DNA of 61,443 nt, taken from positions 1 to 61,443 of the forward strand of contig CALZOU010000002.1 of assembly GCA_945827805.1 (NCBI GenBank), given 5' to 3'. A model generated the notes under the pieces. The model was not told the origin of the DNA and made no database searches. It saw only the letters and a list, made by a program, of their open reading frames with translations. The position numbers and the translations under genes are program-made. This document shows, in pieces, positions 51,168 through 60,579 of the stretch. The DNA comes from an uncultured Lachnospiraceae bacterium (lineage in GTDB: Bacteria > Bacillota > Clostridia > Lachnospirales > Lachnospiraceae). Each line of letters starts with the position of its first letter. The stretch's first letter is position 1.

Positions 51168-52706
51168 TCACTCCTCCGTCCCATAAAGCACAACTGCTCT
51201 CTCTCTCCAGGCCTCAGTTGTCTCATCGATTTCAGCCAGTCTGGTAATCAGTTCTGAGTTCTTATACAATTCTTCTGAAACATACTCGTAATCAAATCGT
51301 TCCAGAAGTGTTTTCGTTGAGGAAAACAAATTCGTTCCCAACCCAAGTCTATCGCCCTTGATTTCAACCCCCATGGCTGCCAGCGTCGTCGGGAAAAGGT
51401 CAAAGGTTGAAAACTCTCGTTTTTGCTTCAGTTCATTCTCACACGCGGGATTGATCACAACAGTATATACCGTTCGATTGTAATCCTCCGGGATATCTGA
51501 CAGGAAATCCCCATCCATGGTGGGATGGTCTCCACAAAGGACGATGGTTGTATTCTCATAAAAATCCTGTTTCTGAATCCAGAGCACAAGCTCCATCACC
51601 TGACGGCTGGAACAGGCCAAAACATTCGCATATCGGTTGTCGCCGAACCCGTTCTCACAGAGCCCGCACACATATCCATCCTCAAAATGTGTATCCACAG
51701 TCAGCATCGTCAGATTAAAGGGTTGATCACCTGAAGCCAGCTCCTGCAACATCTCTTTTGCAAATTGAAAAAGATATGCATCCTCGTATCCCCACCAGAC
51801 GTAGTAATCTTCCGGTATCCATCTCTGAGTCTTTGCGTAATCGTAATCCCTGATATCATAGTTTCCATGTTCTGTAAATAATATATTCCTTCCTGCAAAA
51901 CCGGCACTTGAACCAATCAACAATGTCTGATTATACCCATTTGCTTCAAGAATATCTCCTATCGTTGTGATACTGGGGAAAAAATGTTCCTGAGTATCCA
52001 TACTGTTATCTTCAATCGAAATATGCAACGGCAATCCCGATACCTCAGCAAACATAGCGGCCACCGTCCATGTGGTCCACGGTAAAGCGTATGCTCCACT
52101 CTGACACGTCGTATCTCCGGAAAAATCTTCATTCTCCTGCGCAAGCCGCGTCAATTCGGGAATCATATTTTCTGTGAAAACACCCCCGCTTTGCTTATCC
52201 TGATATGTCGTTTCCATTGATTCCAGAAAAATATAGATCAGATTTCTCTTTTCTTCAGGAAACTCCAGCTCCGCTGTCGCCGGATCTACATAATATGTAT
52301 CGACAAACGCAGACGTTTCTGATTCCGCCTGTAAAAATCTTACTATGTTTAATCGATGCGCTGCATATACAACATCTCCACCCAGAATTGCCAGCGATAC
52401 CGCCGCAATTATTGCCAGCAGCTTACCAAAATATCTCTTTTCTCTTTTCAGATACAAAACGATTGCCATCAGTGCAACCATAACCACCACAGGAACCACG
52501 CCCCAAAACACGTAATCCCATATCATGTCCATGTTTGTCCCCGTAAGAGGTGCACCAATATGGTAAATAACCTCCTCAATGGACAGGTCAGACCAGGTTT
52601 TAAATACCCATCTACTGCCAAACAATACAAACAGGGCAAGAAATAGCAATATTCCTGTAAGAGCGGTTCCGACTATCTTCAAAATTTTTTTTATCTTATG
52701 TGACAT
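51168..52706 (-). CDS. LTA synthase/OpgB-like phosphoglycerol transferase
   Basis: 512 residues: three N-terminal helices (about 12-32, 68-86, 94-112) then a large extracellular sulfatase-fold domain. Seen: NLIYIFLESMETTYQ (metal-binding Glu near the start of the domain), the substrate-loop WTTWTVAAMFAEVSGLPL, which resembles the MdoB/OpgB GTxWTxAGM pattern, and CGDHPTMDGDF with metal ligands. Family members transfer glycerol phosphate from phosphatidylglycerol to a glycan or growing teichoic chain outside the cell. The nucleophilic Thr is probably in the DTTCQSGAY-WTTWT region; I cannot fix it. Lies 39 bases after the GtcA-like gene. Confidence 0.88.
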   Translation of the reverse strand: MSHKIKKILKIVGTALTGILLFLALFVLFGSRWVFKTWSDLSIEEVIYHIGAPLTGTNMDMIWDYVFWGVVPVVVMVALMAIVLYLKREKRYFGKLLAIIAAVSLAILGGDVVYAAHRLNIVRFLQAESETSAFVDTYYVDPATAELEFPEEKRNLIYIFLESMETTYQDKQSGGVFTENMIPELTRLAQENEDFSGDTTCQSGAYALPWTTWTVAAMFAEVSGLPLHISIEDNSMDTQEHFFPSITTIGDILEANGYNQTLLIGSSAGFAGRNILFTEHGNYDIRDYDYAKTQRWIPEDYYVWWGYEDAYLFQFAKEMLQELASGDQPFNLTMLTVDTHFEDGYVCGLCENGFGDNRYANVLACSSRQVMELVLWIQKQDFYENTTIVLCGDHPTMDGDFLSDIPEDYNRTVYTVVINPACENELKQKREFSTFDLFPTTLAAMGVEIKGDRLGLGTNLFSSTKTLLERFDYEYVSEELYKNSELITRLAEIDETTEAWRERAVVLYGTEE

Positions 52707-52745
52707 ATATGATTTTTTTCTTATGATATATAAAATAGTTGTACA

Positions 52746-53177
52746 CTAATCATCCGATTTTTTTCTAAATACAAAAAATTTACTAAAAACATAGTTTAAC
52801 GCGAATACAATAAACTGCACAGCAAATTTCGCCCATTTATCATTCAAATGAAATACACTTACAAACAGCGCCATACAAATCATATCAATAACCAGCGTAG
52901 ACACTCTTGCACCTACAAATTTTGCTGCTTCAGCTAAGCGATTTGTATTTTTGCTCTCAAACACATATTTCCTATTGGTAACGTATGCAAAGGCTACTGC
53001 ACATATCCAGGAGATTATATTTGCAATTTGCAACTGTAGTGCATTTTGAGGATCCATAAACGTTAAAACACATACATAATAGCTTCCAAGACTTACTACT
53101 GTGGTTAGGCCTCCTACTATTACATAATTAATTATTTCCTTATATTTTTTATATAATGCAACAATTCTATCCATCAT
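52746..53177 (-). CDS. GtrA/GtcA family flippase
   Basis: 143 residues with four helices (about 17-37, 48-67, 88-108, 115-135) and the family's NYVIVGGLTTVVSLGSYY opening, FAYVTNRKYVFES, KFVGARVSTLVIDM and NYVFSKFFVF. Thought to flip the undecaprenyl-phosphate sugar made by the partner glycosyltransferase. It starts two bases after the stop of the CsbB-like gene, which supports the pairing. Confidence 0.93.
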   Translation of the reverse strand: MMDRIVALYKKYKEIINYVIVGGLTTVVSLGSYYVCVLTFMDPQNALQLQIANIISWICAVAFAYVTNRKYVFESKNTNRLAEAAKFVGARVSTLVIDMICMALFVSVFHLNDKWAKFAVQFIVFALNYVFSKFFVFRKKSDD

Positions 53178-53179
53178 CT

Positions 53180-54091
53180 TTAGTTCTTTCTTTCTGAAAT
53201 AATATATCTTGGACGTCCCTTTATTTCATCGTAAATTTTTGCAATATAATAGCCGATGATACCCAGGCTGATCATAATTACACTGCCGGTAAAGCACTGT
53301 AAGATAATAACCGTAGTAAAACCATCCAAAGATTGTCCTAAAAACTTTTGCACCAAAGAAATAACTGCAAAAAGCGCTGTAACCACAAACATCACCACTC
53401 CCAGTATAGTAACCAGCTGCATTGGAGCAGAGGTAAAAGATGTGATATTCGTGATCGCGTATTTTATCAGTGATTTTGTTGACCACTTTGATTCACCGGC
53501 TTCACGCTCCTGAACGTCATACTCTATTTGTATGGATTTAAATCCAACCCAGGAGGATAACGCTCTAAAAAAGGCATTTTTTTCCGGCATATTCAATAAA
53601 ACATTTACTGCCTTACGGTCCAGAAGTTTGAAATCAGACGCATGAGACATGTCAATATTAGTCGCATTGCTGATCAAACTGTAAAAGCATTTCGCTGCAA
53701 ACGCGTGCATACCGCTCTCTTTCCCGCGGCTTGCTTTTACGCCTTCAACAATTTCGTATCCCTGTTCCCAAAGCCTGTACATCTCAACTATTTTTTTTGG
53801 CGGATGCTGTAGATCACAGTCGATAATAACCACACAATCGCCCTTTGCTTCTGCCATTCCAGCAAACATAGCAGATTCTTTGCCAAAATTTCTTGAGAAA
53901 CAAACACCTCTTATTTTTGTATTAGATTCTCCTTCTTCGCATATTTTCTCCCATGTCTTATCCTTCGAACCATCATTTACAAAAATAACTTCATATTCTA
54001 TGTTTTCCGCTTCCATAAGACTGCTGATAGTCTGTGCAGTTTTATGGATCATTTGTTCTTCATTATACGCCGGAGTAACAATTGATAACAT
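53180..54091 (-). CDS. CsbB/GtrB-type polyprenyl-phosphate glycosyltransferase
   Basis: 303 residues, GT2. IVTPAYNEEQ, FVNDGSKDKT, IDCDLQHPP (metal site) and two C-terminal helices (about 230-255 and 265-290) before KIYDEIKGRPRYIISER. Expected to load a sugar onto undecaprenyl phosphate inside the cell. Order in the operon: YfhO-like protein, this gene, GtcA-like flippase. That is the three-part set (CsbB-GtcA-YfhO) known to glycosylate lipoteichoic acid in Bacillus. The donor is unknown (UDP-GlcNAc or UDP-glucose in known cases). Confidence 0.93.
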   Translation of the reverse strand: MLSIVTPAYNEEQMIHKTAQTISSLMEAENIEYEVIFVNDGSKDKTWEKICEEGESNTKIRGVCFSRNFGKESAMFAGMAEAKGDCVVIIDCDLQHPPKKIVEMYRLWEQGYEIVEGVKASRGKESGMHAFAAKCFYSLISNATNIDMSHASDFKLLDRKAVNVLLNMPEKNAFFRALSSWVGFKSIQIEYDVQEREAGESKWSTKSLIKYAITNITSFTSAPMQLVTILGVVMFVVTALFAVISLVQKFLGQSLDGFTTVIILQCFTGSVIMISLGIIGYYIAKIYDEIKGRPRYIISERKN

Positions 54092-54107
54092 TTTTACTGT
54101 CCTTTCT

Positions 54108-56696
54108 CTATTTGTCCATCTTTCTGCTTTTTCTAGAAAAATATATCATTGCTAATACAGAAATAATACCAATAAGTGTAAGTATAATACCAACATTCAA
54201 ATATGGCACATGATATTCCATTTCAATTGTGTTCTGTCCATCCACCAATGGAATAGAGTACAAGCACTCTCCAATCATATCAGCTGGAATTTCTTCACCA
54301 TTTCTTTTTACAGTCCAGTTTTTATCATAAGAAACGGATAAAAACAGCTGTTGATCGTTATTAGCGTTTTCGATTTCCACATTAATCTTACCATTTTCAA
54401 TAGCACAGGATGCAACTGTATTTTTCTGCAATCTTTCCGTTACCTCTGCCAGTTTGGTAATATCCAAAGCGTAGAACTGTACATTCTCCTGATCAATATC
54501 ATAAGAAATACCGCTGTTAACAGTAATGATCGACTCATTCTGTCCATCATCCAACGGAATAAAAAATACGGATTGCGATAACCACCGTGAATAGATCAAC
54601 TTACTTTTCTCATCAATTGATACAATTGCAGAAATCTCAGAATTGCAGGGGATATTTCCATATACTGCATAGTCTCCCTCAGGAATACATACTTTATATA
54701 CTAATGATTGTCCGGACGAAACATCACCTTCCTGCACAACCTCATATTCTAAAGGAAAGTATATCTTCACTTTTTCTCCAACCAACTGACTATATAACGA
54801 ATTCTGAAACTCGAATGGGTTTGATATATCTGTCTCTATCGAGTTTTTCTCATACGTAAATGCCATTGGCAGGCAATAGGGATTTTCATACGTATCTTTT
54901 CCGTTATACTGGGGAATTTCATCTATCTTTTTCAATCCGTTTATTGGATATCCCGACAAAATATACTTTGCTCCCAGCAGGCTGTCCGCTCCCAAAATAG
55001 ATGTATTGACAATGCACATAGCCTCACTGCATTTTCTGTATCCCAATCTTTCCATAAACTGATTCTGGATACTGTTAGGTGAAGACGTATAACTGCTCAG
55101 CGGCCAATAATTATATCCTAAGCCCTCGTTGTAATAGGCAGTCATTTGATATTCATCAAAAACTCTCATGGATGTCTGCGCAATCCTGTACTGACCATCA
55201 TCATATTCTTTTATTGCATTTATCTGTTGACTTTCTTGTCGTTCATATTCTTTAAAATGTTCAACATTTCCTGAATTGTATACATTTATCAATAATACAG
55301 CATTATACTGAAGTTCTGCAATAGTTATACATCCCAGAAGAACACACGCTAAAACTCTGATAAAAAAGCGTGTTTTTTTATTTATGGTAACGCTTAAAAA
55401 GAGTCCTGTCAAAATGAATGCTGCACCTGTTAAATATACATTTTTAGACATCTCATTGGCAGTATAGTTCAGCATCATATATATTCCGGAAAAAATAACG
55501 GAACTTATAAAAGGAATATATCTCCCTGTTTCGTTTTTACACGAAAACAAATAAAAAGCTGCCAGAAAAACAAAAATAATTATCGACAAATATGAATATC
55601 TGTACCAATAACTCTCTGCATTTTTCAATAAAGAAAATAATACAAAGAGAGGATTCCAGTAACATATGAGAAGAGCAAAAAGGGCCATTGCCGCCAGTAC
55701 AATTTTATTTTTCCACTTAATATCTTTTGACAGGAATACCGATAATGCAGCAATTACGGCGATACTTCCGCAGAATAAAGCAACACTTCCATAATCACTA
55801 AGCGCACCATACGTATAGTGCCTCAATGTGTTTAACATATTTCCATGGAAATATGTTTTAAACACATTCAAAAATTCCGGTTGTCCCTTGCTGCTTTTAC
55901 TTAATTCTCCCAGTGTGGGTAAAAACAAAGCCGCGCTCAATAAAACACCGACAAACATACTCATTCCATAGCGTATGATGATCTGTCCGCAATTTTTCCA
56001 TTTTATTTTTCTGTTTTCAATCACTTCCGAGCTTAACAGAAGTTCAAAGGCAAACCAGAAAATAGAAAACACACAGTCTATTCCCGCGCTGTACCAGTTC
56101 GCAATAATAGCATATCCGACCGCCAAAGCCAGTTTCCAACAACTCCCCTTTTGTTTTTGCACCACTTTATAAACGCAAAGCAAAATTATCGGCAGCATAT
56201 ACACACCATCTAACCACATAATATTGCTGCACTGAGTCATTGAATAATGGCCTAACGCATAGCCCAGAGATAAGAGGACAGCAAAAACATACTGCACCTT
56301 TTCCTGTATTCTATCTTCAAATCTGCTTAACAGGAAATAACAGCATGTCATGGATGCCAACGTCAATTTCAGGACTACTGTAAGATCAAAAAACACATGT
56401 AAATTGGTCGCGTCAAAAAATGGCAGTAATAAGCAGAAGGGAGATGACAAGTAATAGCTAAAAAGAGCTATACCGCCGCCACCCAATGCTTTTCCAAAAG
56501 TGTATATAAGGGAATTCTCACCACATAATACATCTTTATAGTATAAATAAAAATCCAGATACTGAATATCAGCATCCATGTATGTCAAAGCTTTTCCACC
56601 AAATGGTGAACACTGGGCAAAAAACAGTATCATCACCATAACAAAAGCTGTCAACATACCCGTTATCATCACTGAATATAATCTGTCTTTCTTCAT
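54108..56696 (-). CDS. YfhO-like GT-C glycosyltransferase
   Basis: 862 residues from the ATG at 56696, three bases after the stop of the upstream gene and with GGAAA before it. About 13 helices and a C-terminal extracellular beta domain plus last helix. The outer loop after helix 1 has YMDADIQYLDFYLYYKDVL (40-57), the YfhO acidic motif, and SMTQCSNIMWLDG lies further on. The C-terminal part contains SYDKNWTVKRNGEE, shared in outline with the other YfhO gene at 33529. Expected role: transfer of the flipped lipid-linked sugar to a wall polymer outside the membrane. Base composition is more A/T-rich than the genes around it. Confidence 0.9.
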   Translation of the reverse strand: MKKDRLYSVMITGMLTAFVMVMILFFAQCSPFGGKALTYMDADIQYLDFYLYYKDVLCGENSLIYTFGKALGGGGIALFSYYLSSPFCLLLPFFDATNLHVFFDLTVVLKLTLASMTCCYFLLSRFEDRIQEKVQYVFAVLLSLGYALGHYSMTQCSNIMWLDGVYMLPIILLCVYKVVQKQKGSCWKLALAVGYAIIANWYSAGIDCVFSIFWFAFELLLSSEVIENRKIKWKNCGQIIIRYGMSMFVGVLLSAALFLPTLGELSKSSKGQPEFLNVFKTYFHGNMLNTLRHYTYGALSDYGSVALFCGSIAVIAALSVFLSKDIKWKNKIVLAAMALFALLICYWNPLFVLFSLLKNAESYWYRYSYLSIIIFVFLAAFYLFSCKNETGRYIPFISSVIFSGIYMMLNYTANEMSKNVYLTGAAFILTGLFLSVTINKKTRFFIRVLACVLLGCITIAELQYNAVLLINVYNSGNVEHFKEYERQESQQINAIKEYDDGQYRIAQTSMRVFDEYQMTAYYNEGLGYNYWPLSSYTSSPNSIQNQFMERLGYRKCSEAMCIVNTSILGADSLLGAKYILSGYPINGLKKIDEIPQYNGKDTYENPYCLPMAFTYEKNSIETDISNPFEFQNSLYSQLVGEKVKIYFPLEYEVVQEGDVSSGQSLVYKVCIPEGDYAVYGNIPCNSEISAIVSIDEKSKLIYSRWLSQSVFFIPLDDGQNESIITVNSGISYDIDQENVQFYALDITKLAEVTERLQKNTVASCAIENGKINVEIENANNDQQLFLSVSYDKNWTVKRNGEEIPADMIGECLYSIPLVDGQNTIEMEYHVPYLNVGIILTLIGIISVLAMIYFSRKSRKMDK

Positions 56697-56698
56697 TT

Positions 56699-57583
56699 TC
56701 AATTTCCACATATCATTTCAATTTTCGGACAAAAACCGATCCCCTTAATAAAGCCTTTCCATATTACGCCCAATCTCGATACTTTACCGGAACGAACAAC
56801 CAGAAATGAATGATACACATCTTTTGCGATCAACCATATCCATCCCTTTATACCTTCCCGCCTATACAAAACCACATCGTTTCTATAAAAATACGCATAT
56901 CTGCCCAAGCGTTCCTGCGCGTCTGTGGCAATATTGACAACCGTATTATTCTTCATTGCATGCACAACTACGCTATCGTACACCACATAACATTTTTCCT
57001 GACGTGATATTCTGCGGGTAAACTCCCAGTCATCAGTCCAGATAAAGAACTCTTTGATGGGAAGTCCATACTGTACTATCGTTTCCCGTTTCAGAAAAAG
57101 TGATACAAAGCTGGCCATTTCCACTTCTGTATAGGATGTCTGCTTTATCACAGCCTCTTTATAAGGAGTAGCCCTCTGCACATTCATAGGACATAGCTTG
57201 CCATCTGTCCACAATGTCACACTGGACAACCAGCCATAATTTCCCTGCATATTCCGGTCAGCACGAAGCAGAGCCTCTAATGCACCTTCCTTTGGAAGAC
57301 AATCATCATCCATAATCCAAATATATGCGTACCCTGCTTCTGCTGCCTTTTTCATCCCATACGAAAATCCACCGGCTCCGCCGAGATTCTCACCCGGATT
57401 CATATACAGGATATCCGACTGTGCTTTGGCCCACTCCGCTGTACCATCCGTTGAAGCATTATCAATCAGCAGAATATCCAGCTGCATAGTCTGGTCACGC
57501 AGACACTCTATATTCTGTTTTAAAAGTTCCAGCCTATTATATGTGACTACCACTGCCACTATTTCTGCTTTTTTCTGTATCAC
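56699..57583 (-). CDS. Galactofuranosyltransferase-like GT2 protein (GlfT1 type)
   Basis: 294 residues. VVVTYNRLELLKQNIECL, LIDNASTDGTAEW, NLGGAGGFSYGM and WIMDDDCLP are the marks of the GlfT1/rhamnan-type GT2 branch, which uses UDP-galactofuranose or dTDP-rhamnose. The DDD metal site is intact. It lies 80 bases after glf, the mutase that makes UDP-galactofuranose, which favours galactofuranose as donor. Soluble or peripheral, cytosolic face. A long hairpin sits in the gap to glf. Confidence 0.85.
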   Translation of the reverse strand: MIQKKAEIVAVVVTYNRLELLKQNIECLRDQTMQLDILLIDNASTDGTAEWAKAQSDILYMNPGENLGGAGGFSYGMKKAAEAGYAYIWIMDDDCLPKEGALEALLRADRNMQGNYGWLSSVTLWTDGKLCPMNVQRATPYKEAVIKQTSYTEVEMASFVSLFLKRETIVQYGLPIKEFFIWTDDWEFTRRISRQEKCYVVYDSVVVHAMKNNTVVNIATDAQERLGRYAYFYRNDVVLYRREGIKGWIWLIAKDVYHSFLVVRSGKVSRLGVIWKGFIKGIGFCPKIEMICGN

Positions 57584-57614
57584 TTTTTTTCTCCGTTCTC
57601 CTGCTTCTAAACGC

Positions 57615-57655
57615 GAAAAGATACGTATGCAGTTTTTTGCATACGTATACTTTTC
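57615..57655 (-). terminator. Hairpin between glf and the Galf transferase gene
   Basis: GAAAAG-ATACGTATGCA pairs with TGCATACGTAT-A-CTTTTC: a 17-bp stem with one bulged A and a 6-base loop. On the minus strand the stem ends in CTTTTC. It could be a partial terminator that lowers expression downstream. Confidence 0.5.
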
Positions 57656-57663
57656 ATCAACAC

Positions 57664-58773
57664 TTATAATTCTTTTTCACACATATCCAATACAGACGCA
57701 ATTACCGCATCCATATCGTAATATTTGTACTCACCAAGACGACCGCCAAAAATCACCTTCGGTTCGTTATCAGCCAGCTTTTTGTACTCTGCATACAGTT
57801 TACCGTTCTTCTCATCATTCACCGGATAATACGGTTCATCTCCCGGTTTCCACTCAGAGCTGTACTCACGGCTGATCACTGTCTTCGGCAGATCATTTCC
57901 CTCTTCATCTTTACCGAATTCAAACCATTTATGCTCTATAATACGTGTCCAAGGTGTCTCGCGATCAGTATAGTTTACTGCTGCATTACCCTGGAAGTTC
58001 GGTTTGTCCAGAAGTTCGTTTTCAAAACGTACGGAACGGTATTCGAGATTACCAAGCTTGTAATCGAAATATGCATCGATCGCACCTGTGTATACAATCT
58101 TGTCTGCAATTGCATCATACTCTTCTTTATTTTCCAGATAGTCAACGCCAAGACGAACCTCGATACCTTCAAGAATATTCTCTACCATCTTGGTATAACC
58201 ACCCATAGGAATACCCTGGTACAACGCATTGAAGTAGTTATTGTCAAATGTCAGACGCACCGGAAGTCTCTTAATAATGAAGGAAGGAAGCTCTTTACAA
58301 TCACGTCCCCACTGTTTTTCTGTATAACCCTTAATGAGCTTTTCATAAATATCACGGCCGACCAAAGAAATTGCCTGCTCTTCCAGGTTCTGTGGTTCCC
58401 CTGTAATCTCTTTTTTCTGTTCTTCAATCTTTGCAGCTGCTTCTTCCGGTGTTACAACACCCCACATCTTGTTAAATGTATACATGTTAAACGGCAGGGA
58501 ATACAACTCACCTTTGTAATTTGCCACCGGGCTGTTGGTAAAACGATTAAACTCTGCAAACTGTGTAATATAGTCCCAAACCTTCTTGTTATTTGTATGG
58601 AAGATATGAGCACCATATTTATGCACATTAATTCCCTCTACCTTTTCTGTATAAACGTTACCGGCAATATTCGGACGTTTATCAATTACCAGAACACTCT
58701 TTCCGGCTTTCTTTGCCTCATGGGCAAAAATAGAGCCATACAGACCTGCGCCTACTACTAAATAATCGTACAT
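57664..58773 (-). CDS. glf: UDP-galactopyranose mutase
   Basis: Flavoenzyme that converts UDP-galactopyranose to UDP-galactofuranose. 369 residues, normal. Seen: YLVVGAGLYGSIFAHEAKK FAD-binding start, VIDKRPNIAGN, GAHIFHTNNKKVWDY, FNMYTFNKMWG, EKQWGRD and, near the end, the flavin-contact stretch VIFGGRLGEYKYYDMD. AAGGAG lies before the ATG. Neighbouring genes are two putative Galf transferases and a beta-helix protein, making a galactofuranose module. Confidence 0.97.
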   Translation of the reverse strand: MYDYLVVGAGLYGSIFAHEAKKAGKSVLVIDKRPNIAGNVYTEKVEGINVHKYGAHIFHTNNKKVWDYITQFAEFNRFTNSPVANYKGELYSLPFNMYTFNKMWGVVTPEEAAAKIEEQKKEITGEPQNLEEQAISLVGRDIYEKLIKGYTEKQWGRDCKELPSFIIKRLPVRLTFDNNYFNALYQGIPMGGYTKMVENILEGIEVRLGVDYLENKEEYDAIADKIVYTGAIDAYFDYKLGNLEYRSVRFENELLDKPNFQGNAAVNYTDRETPWTRIIEHKWFEFGKDEEGNDLPKTVISREYSSEWKPGDEPYYPVNDEKNGKLYAEYKKLADNEPKVIFGGRLGEYKYYDMDAVIASVLDMCEKEL

Positions 58774-58794
58774 TTTTCTTCTCCTTTTCGTATT

Positions 58795-60558
58795 TTAATA
58801 ATTATCAAAGTCCAGATTATTCCTGTTCACGGTATTTCCTACTGCACTGTTAAAGTACGTACTGTGATTTTCTATGGCAAACTCTGTTCCATCCATCACA
58901 ATATTATCAATCAAATCATTACAGTAAACATCTGCCGCAATAAATATTCCAGAATAGTGGGAGCCATTTATCGTATTTCTCGCAATAATATTCTCATAAT
59001 CCGGAGTAAAATCCAATCCTATGACCGGAAGATCCGGCTTACTTGCAAATCCCAGTTCGATACCGTATCCAAAACAGAAATCATTTCTTCCAACGTTATT
59101 GTCATCAACAATGTTTCCGAACAACAGATTGCGATATCCGGAACGTACCATTTTGATGCCGCTTCCATAATTATAGCTTACAGAATTTGACATGACAATG
59201 TTATATGCCGCATTATCCAATGAAATACCCGGAAGCTTTGCTTTAGATGTCCCATCTTCCATGCGGCCAATCTCCGCAATATAATCTCTCACCAGATCAT
59301 CATCTGTCTGTCGGTCACGGTTTCCATTATGACATATAGTATTCTTTGCCACATAAGTTCCAACCGTTCCAAAATCCAGACACATGCCTTCTTTTTCATT
59401 ATCTTCAATGGTATTGTCTATAATATAATTTCTATATCCCGCAAAACTATATATGCCTGAAGAATGATTCCCCTGTATTATATTATCTTTTATTACATTA
59501 TCATGCGGCGCTTCTGTTAATTCATATAAATACACATCCACTTCCGGATTATTTGTATCGTACAGGTTCTGAATTGGCATACCCGATAATACAATGCCCG
59601 CTCTCATGTTTCCCGCGCCCATATTCTGGTAAACAGAATTTCCCTGAATAATACAATGGGAAATATCTCCGTTAAATAAAAACGCGCCATCTGCATTTTC
59701 AGTGGCAGTATTATTCACCACATGAATATACTCATTTTTTCCCATCACACAAAGCGCTTTTGTCCCTGCATTTGTGATTCGATTGTTCCAAACAAGAACA
59801 TTCCGGCAATTAATAATATAGATACCAAATCTATAGCCGCTTGAAAACGTCAAATCAGATATAGATACATTGTATACATCTTCCAACTGCACGGCATACA
59901 TGAGGTCTGCATCGCCTTTTATTGTAGTATCATTTCCTACCAGAGATACATTGGCCGGTACATGGATCGTCTCATCTAATACTAGCTCTTTTGCAGTAAT
60001 AATAACAGTCTGTTCACTGAGATCTTTCAAAAATACATTTAATTCAGATGTCTTCGTTCCGGTAAACTCAACCTCATTCTCAAATGCAATACTATCTTCA
60101 ACCACCTTCAAAGAAGTATTATACTCTTTTTTCCAGTTGTATTCCGGAGTAAACAATTCCTTTGTGTCAATGCCTAAAACCTCTACCCTTTTCAAGGCCT
60201 GCAGATTTTTTGTCATTTTCGCACTGTCCTCTTCAGACATGCGCTCAAGTGACGGCAAAGCAAATCTGTTCAGAATATCTTCTTTATCTGTGTCTCTGAC
60301 CAGAACCTCTTCTGACGCAACGTAACGACCACCCTGTCCCGGTGCGGCATATTCAACGGTATTATCAAATACATCAAATTGACGATCCGGGTCAATTAAT
60401 GGCGCTGGTGTTACTTCTGTCTCGTTGACTACGGACTCTTCCGTGACAGGTCTTGTAAATCGGTCTCGATTACCGACCAATACGCTGACCAAAATTGCAT
60501 ACAGAACAAATCCCCCAAGACACAAATATAACTTTTTTTTATTTGTTCCCTTTTTCAT
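58795..60558 (-). CDS. Membrane-anchored parallel beta-helix protein
   Basis: 587 residues. One N-terminal helix (about 10-28) without an obvious cleavage site, so probably anchored with the rest outside. After a linker and a helical part (about 60-165) a right-handed beta-helix runs from about 165 to the end (coils such as NVSISDLTFSSGYRFGIYIINC, NAADGAFLFNG-like turns and NIIQGNHSSGIYSF). The fold matches carbohydrate-active or carbohydrate-binding helices (NosD/CASH). AAGGA precedes the ATG. Its place between glf and a Galf transferase suggests a role on the exported glycan. No catalytic residues can be named. Confidence 0.87.
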   Translation of the reverse strand: MKKGTNKKKLYLCLGGFVLYAILVSVLVGNRDRFTRPVTEESVVNETEVTPAPLIDPDRQFDVFDNTVEYAAPGQGGRYVASEEVLVRDTDKEDILNRFALPSLERMSEEDSAKMTKNLQALKRVEVLGIDTKELFTPEYNWKKEYNTSLKVVEDSIAFENEVEFTGTKTSELNVFLKDLSEQTVIITAKELVLDETIHVPANVSLVGNDTTIKGDADLMYAVQLEDVYNVSISDLTFSSGYRFGIYIINCRNVLVWNNRITNAGTKALCVMGKNEYIHVVNNTATENADGAFLFNGDISHCIIQGNSVYQNMGAGNMRAGIVLSGMPIQNLYDTNNPEVDVYLYELTEAPHDNVIKDNIIQGNHSSGIYSFAGYRNYIIDNTIEDNEKEGMCLDFGTVGTYVAKNTICHNGNRDRQTDDDLVRDYIAEIGRMEDGTSKAKLPGISLDNAAYNIVMSNSVSYNYGSGIKMVRSGYRNLLFGNIVDDNNVGRNDFCFGYGIELGFASKPDLPVIGLDFTPDYENIIARNTINGSHYSGIFIAADVYCNDLIDNIVMDGTEFAIENHSTYFNSAVGNTVNRNNLDFDNY

Positions 60559-60579
60559 TGCAAGATCCTTTTTCTCAGA

